From: Anaerolinea thermophila
Lineage (GTDB): Bacteria; Chloroflexota; Anaerolineae; Anaerolineales; Villigracilaceae
Assembly: GCA_022729775.1 (NCBI GenBank)
Contig: DZBA01000107.1
Coordinates: forward strand, 1-9,845
Length of the DNA stretch: 9,845 nucleotides
Direction: 5' to 3'
Below are positions 7,439 to 9,845 of the stretch, one piece after another; within the stretch, counting starts at the first letter, position 1, and each line of letters starts with the position of its first letter. The translations under genes were made by a program, and so were the position numbers. Below the pieces are notes generated by a model, which was not told the DNA's origin, did no database searches, and worked only from the letters and a program-made list of their open reading frames with translations.

Positions 7439-8611
7439 TCAATCGCCGCCAAGCGATTGTTTTGTTTTATTCTTTCCTCGCGACCTCATCACATTCAAAA
7501 CACGCGGCATGATGTCGGCGTAGAGGGAATACCAAAGTCGGTTTGGGGCGTAATCATACGCGCCGAGCGTGCGCGCGACTTCCCCGCCCAAGCCTTCTTT
7601 GAAACGATACACGCCCCACATCGAATCGCTTTCGTCAAAGACATCCGGCGCGCCCCATAAATCATAAACCGCGCAGCCAGCCGCTTTTGCGCGCTTGATT
7701 GCCTCCCATTGCAAAAGATAGGTGGGCATTTTTTCGCGGTGAACATTGCGCGACATGCCATAGACATAATATGCGCGCGCGCCAAACATAAAAACAAAAA
7801 TGGCAGCAACGGGTTCGCCATCCACTTCGGCAATCAAAGGAAAGGCGGAGGGCGCAGTTGACGAAAATTCGTTATCGCCAAAAATATTCCAAACGGTGTG
7901 GTAATACGTTTCATCGCGGATGACAAATCCATCGCGGATTGAAGTCTCCGCGTACATTTTGTAAAGCATGGGAAAATCGTCTTGCGTGCCTACGCGCACA
8001 AAAATCCCCTTCTTCTCAGACAAGCGGATGTTATAGCGCGTCTTTGGCTTCATTCGCATTAACATTTCTTCTTCACTTGCGGAAAGGTCAATCAACACCG
8101 TATTCTTGAATTGGATTTGCTCCGCTGAAATTTTCCAGCCCCTGCGCGTTAAATCGGATATGACCTCCGCGCCAAGTTCGTCGGGCTGGTCTTCCGCGCT
8201 GTTTGGGACTCCTTGTCCCAGCACGACATCGGGGTCAATCTTCAAGAAGATTCCGCCCTGCTTCTTCGCAAAGGCTTGCAAGTCGTTGAGTACGCGAGTC
8301 CGCAGCGCGTGATTTGACCAATCCAGCAGCGGACCTTTGGGGCTGTATAAAACGCTCAAACGCGCGACCAATCCGCGCCGCAAGATTTGTCGTTTGAGAA
8401 TCAACGCGGCTACAACACAAGGCTGCGCCGTAGAGATTTGCGCGTCAGTGGAAATGTGAAATTTGCCGTCGGCTGTCCAGCAGGCATAATAAGGAATCCA
8501 GCCGTATTTTGCCTTGACTTGCGCCCATTCGTAAGTTTGTAAAAAATGCGGGGAAGGCAGCGCGGCAATAATTTTGTTCCAATTAGGGAAGGCGGTTTGT
8601 GGTTGAGTCAT
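7439..8611 (-). CDS. FemAB/FemX-family peptidoglycan-bridge aminoacyltransferase
   Basis: I start this 390-residue protein at ATG 8611 (MTQPQTAFPNW). The frame is open up to 8746, but that extension overlaps the divergent protease gene and lacks family features. Two GNAT-like halves are visible: residues 20-170 (FLQTYEWAQVKAKYGW, then YSPKGPLLDW and FLKIDPDV) and 170-360. The second half has the signature MKPKTRYNIRLSEKKGIFVRVG (187-208), PLIAEVDGEPVAAIFVF, YYVYGMS, YLLQWEAIKRAKAAGCAVYDLWG (298-320) and GVYRFKEGLGGEVARTLGAYDY. Family members transfer amino acids from aminoacyl-tRNA to the lipid II or peptidoglycan stem peptide at the inner face of the membrane. There is no signal peptide and no seryl-tRNA-synthetase-like coiled-coil insert, unlike staphylococcal FemA. 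The attached amino acid cannot be read. The next gene, 24 bp on, is a D-cysteine desulfhydrase-type enzyme. Confidence 0.9.
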   Translation of the reverse strand: MTQPQTAFPNWNKIIAALPSPHFLQTYEWAQVKAKYGWIPYYACWTADGKFHISTDAQISTAQPCVVAALILKRQILRRGLVARLSVLYSPKGPLLDWSNHALRTRVLNDLQAFAKKQGGIFLKIDPDVVLGQGVPNSAEDQPDELGAEVISDLTRRGWKISAEQIQFKNTVLIDLSASEEEMLMRMKPKTRYNIRLSEKKGIFVRVGTQDDFPMLYKMYAETSIRDGFVIRDETYYHTVWNIFGDNEFSSTAPSAFPLIAEVDGEPVAAIFVFMFGARAYYVYGMSRNVHREKMPTYLLQWEAIKRAKAAGCAVYDLWGAPDVFDESDSMWGVYRFKEGLGGEVARTLGAYDYAPNRLWYSLYADIMPRVLNVMRSRGKNKTKQSLGGD

Positions 8612-8668
8612 GTTGGGGCGTAGTATAACCTTTTCTGATGTGGAGTTAAATATACTATAATCGCGCGT
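8612..8668. promoter_or_regulatory. divergent promoter region between FemAB-like and protease genes
   Basis: Only 57 bp separate the two ATGs. Toward the protease, a perfect TATAAT (8656-8661) ends 7 bp before the ATG at 8669, which puts the expected transcription start at or next to the A of the ATG, and no ribosome site is present. Toward the FemAB-like gene, TATACT (8627-8622 on the minus strand) ends 10 bp before its ATG at 8611, again with no purine-rich ribosome site. The -35 hexamers are poor on both sides (TTCTGA at 8633-8638; TTTAAC at 8650-8645 on the minus strand). The layout implies leaderless or near-leaderless mRNAs in both directions; this is inferred from spacing. Confidence 0.6.
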
Positions 8669-9418
8669 ATGTTCCTTCTTCAATCCCCACCTCCCACCCA
8701 GTATGATTTGCGCTTTTCCCTTTTTGGAATTCCAGTGCGCGTACACCCGTTGTTTTGGGTTATGTCCGTTTTATTCGGCTCGTCGCTCGGCAACCTGCTC
8801 GATATAGTGATTTGGGTTTTCGCCATTTTCACTGCCATTTTAATTCACGAAATGGGACACGCCATTGCGATGCAGATATTCAAGCAGCCTTCGCAGGTTG
8901 TGTTGCACTTCGCAGGCGGATTAACCGTCCCAGAGCAACCCGCTTGGGGCAGCAGCGGATATAGCAGGCTCAGCCCCAATCAGGAAATTGTGGTGTATCT
9001 GGCTGGACCCGGCGCGGGGTTTCTGCTCGCCGCGATTCTCTTGAATTTCGTCTTCATGCTGGGCGGTTCTATCAGCGTGTTTTACGTCCTCGGTTTTATC
9101 CCCATCCCCATCGGCAGTCTACCTTCCAGCGGAATATTAAATACATTGATCCATCACCTGTTGTGGATTAGTATTTTCTGGGGCGGCATCAACCTTATGC
9201 CAGTTTACCCGCTCGATGGCGGAAACGTGGCAAGACGCCTTTTTATGAAATTCGACCCATGGGGCGGGCTGCAAAAATCACTCTGGCTTTCCATCATTAC
9301 GGGAGGCTTGCTCGCCCTCCTCGGCTTTCTGGTTTGGGGCAGCATTTACATGGGGTTGATGTTTGGCATATTTGCCTATGAGAGCTATCAAAACCTGCAA
9401 AACAGCAAGGGGTATTGA
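8669..9418 (+). CDS. M50-family (site-2-protease-like) intramembrane metalloprotease
   Basis: The 249-residue product is a polytopic membrane protein. Helices are likely at about 26-40, 43-70, 105-131, 137-146, 160-178 and 205-237. The zinc-binding and catalytic motif is HEMGH (H60, E61, H64) within a membrane helix, and the third ligand is D183 in NLMPVYPLDGG (175-185), the classic N-x-x-P-x-x-P-L-D-G-G of site-2 proteases. The N-terminal FSLFGIPVRVHPLFW is typical of the SpoIVFB/Rv2869-type core. A PDZ domain and C-terminal CBS domains, present in many relatives, are absent, so this is a minimal form. Substrates are usually membrane-bound anti-sigma factors or peptides; none is encoded nearby. 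The gene is transcribed away from the FemAB-like gene, apparently as a leaderless mRNA from TATAAT at 8656-8661. It appears to be a single-gene unit. Confidence 0.93.
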   Translation: MFLLQSPPPTQYDLRFSLFGIPVRVHPLFWVMSVLFGSSLGNLLDIVIWVFAIFTAILIHEMGHAIAMQIFKQPSQVVLHFAGGLTVPEQPAWGSSGYSRLSPNQEIVVYLAGPGAGFLLAAILLNFVFMLGGSISVFYVLGFIPIPIGSLPSSGILNTLIHHLLWISIFWGGINLMPVYPLDGGNVARRLFMKFDPWGGLQKSLWLSIITGGLLALLGFLVWGSIYMGLMFGIFAYESYQNLQNSKGY

Positions 9419-9432
9419 TATTACGTTTAGAG

Positions 9433-9458
9433 AAGAAAGCGTTTCTTAAGTCTTTTTT
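9433..9458 (+). terminator. weak candidate terminator after the protease gene
   Basis: AAGAAA-GCG-TTTCTT (9433-9447) is a 6-bp AT-rich stem with a 3-nt loop, followed after five bases by six T residues (9453-9458). It lies 14 bp after the protease stop. The stem has few G-C pairs and the gap before the T-run is longer than usual, so it would be a poor terminator. The stronger GC hairpin at 9487-9507 may be what ends transcription, although no T-run follows that one. Confidence 0.35.
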
Positions 9459-9475
9459 GTACACGGATTTGACGG

Positions 9476-9531
9476 ACACTTGCGCCCCCTTGCACCGCCC
9501 GCAAGGGCAGGTGCGTGCGCAGTGCAAGTGT
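9476..9531. repeat. nested GC-rich inverted repeat
   Basis: An outer perfect 8-bp stem, ACACTTGC (9476-9483) with GCAAGTGT (9524-9531), encloses an inner perfect 7-bp stem, CCCTTGC (9487-9493) with GCAAGGG (9501-9507), with a 7-nt loop. A competing pairing GCACC (9492-9496) with GGTGC (9510-9514) is possible. This patch is much more GC-rich than the flanks on either side. It could be a structured RNA, a terminator-like hairpin or part of a dispersed repeat; no known RNA family is recognised. Confidence 0.6.
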
Positions 9532-9614
9532 TACGCGGGCAAACATGGATTTTTTAAAGGGTTTTTCCGTGAGAATCTGTATTGGTCAAGTAACTGTTGA
9601 ACAAAAGCCTTTTA

Positions 9615-9678
9615 CCACGAAGACACGGAGACGCCGAGTTTTTCCTTTGGTTTTCTCCGTGACCCTGTGTCTCTGTGA
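9615..9678. repeat. inverted repeat of tandem 8-bp units (ACCACGAAGACAC-type)
   Basis: The left arm is three octamers: CCACGAAG (9615-9622), ACACGGAG (9623-9630) and ACGCCGAG (9631-9638). The right arm is three: CTCCGTGA (9655-9662), CCCTGTGT (9663-9670) and CTCTGTGA (9671-9678). The arms pair at about 17 of 25 positions, more if G-U pairs count, around a T-rich loop (9639-9654). Sequences of the form ACCACGAAGACAC...GTGTCTCTGTG recur between genes in many bacterial genomes, from my general knowledge; their function is not established. No coding region is involved here. Confidence 0.75.
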
Positions 9679-9815
9679 TTCAAAAAAGTGTGCAATCTAT
9701 TAGGGTTTCCCAGCGATTCAAGAAATAGTCTCTTGCACGTTCTATTTTTGGCACTACTGAAATGGGGGAAAGTTTATGACAAAGTTCACATAACTGCTTA
9801 GGGATGTCTCTTCGG

Positions 9816-9844
9816 CAAACGCCAGCTAAGAACAACGGCGTTTG
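9816..9844. repeat. perfect 8-bp stem at window edge
   Basis: CAAACGCC (9816-9823) and GGCGTTTG (9837-9844) form a perfect 8-bp stem with a 13-nt loop. The sequence ends one base later, so it cannot be seen whether a T-run or a longer repeat follows. It may belong to a feature centred outside the window. Confidence 0.5.
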
Positions 9845-9845
9845 T

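Larger units (their letters stand above)
9419..9845. other. 427-bp stretch without a convincing gene
   Basis: No frame here has family-like sequence. The short open frames (9415-9600 and 9515-9703 on the plus strand) are low-complexity or overlap the repeats, and ATG 9777, although preceded by a GGGGGAAAG run, stops after five codons. The stretch instead holds a weak terminator (9433-9458), a GC-rich nested hairpin (9476-9531), an octamer-built inverted repeat (9615-9678) and a perfect 8-bp stem at the window edge (9816-9844). I see nothing recognisable in 9681-9815. Confidence 0.7.

Noticed and set aside
8612..8746. Longer FemAB-like frame beginning at 8746
   Set aside because: The 45-residue extension overlaps the divergent protease gene and its promoter and has no family similarity; ATG 8611 begins the conserved N-terminus.
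9415..9703. Two short plus-strand open frames as small proteins, including a cysteine-rich one
   Set aside because: They run through hairpins and the octamer repeat, lack ribosome sites and have no recognisable protein features.
9770..9845. Integron attC-like site suggested by the CAAACGCC...GGCGTTTG arms
   Set aside because: The arms do not fit the RYYYAAC/GTTRRRY core boxes, the spacing is too short, and no integrase or cassette is present.

Overview
The window reads as a chromosomal segment of a free-living bacterium, most likely a Chloroflexota (Anaerolineae-type) organism. That assignment is an inference from gene content: a FemAB-family aminoacyltransferase, a long multi-PAS diguanylate cyclase, a minimal M50 protease, and intergenic hairpins built from short repeats. 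No rRNA or other taxonomic marker is present. Base composition looks intermediate and fairly even. I see no transposase, tRNA, rRNA, CRISPR array or phage gene.

Layout. Six genes lie on the minus strand and one on the plus strand. Reading the minus strand in its own direction, the order is: a FemAB-like peptidoglycan-bridge aminoacyltransferase (8611-7439); 24 bp later a PLP-dependent D-cysteine desulfhydrase-family enzyme (7414-6440), closed by a clear intrinsic terminator (6401-6377); a membrane-anchored sensor diguanylate cyclase with five PAS domains, one GAF and a GGDEF domain (6209-2952); an Lrp/AsnC-family regulator (2885-2388); a class III aminotransferase related to glutamate-1-semialdehyde aminomutase (2321-1017); and a second, different class III aminotransferase (937 to the window edge, incomplete). 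On the plus strand, divergent from the FemAB gene, is an intramembrane M50 (site-2-protease-like) metalloprotease (8669-9418). The last 427 bp hold no convincing gene but contain several hairpins.

How the genes may work together. The Lrp regulator and the two aminotransferases have small gaps, the same strand and a compatible theme, and look like an amino-acid or amine catabolism unit with its local regulator; the substrates cannot be read from the sequence. The FemAB/desulfhydrase pair is probably co-transcribed. FemAB enzymes use amino acids to build peptidoglycan cross-bridges and the desulfhydrase family acts on D-amino acids, so a cell-wall or D-amino-acid link is possible but unproven. 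The cyclase is an independent signalling gene making c-di-GMP.

The most notable non-coding signals are two unrelated-sequence hairpins (954-1024 and 9615-9678), each built on both arms from tandem 8-bp units, and a 57-bp divergent promoter region (8612-8668) in which a perfect TATAAT ends 7 bp before the protease ATG, suggesting leaderless transcription. I did not find a clearly new multi-gene system. The hairpin family and the unassigned aminotransferase unit are the best leads.
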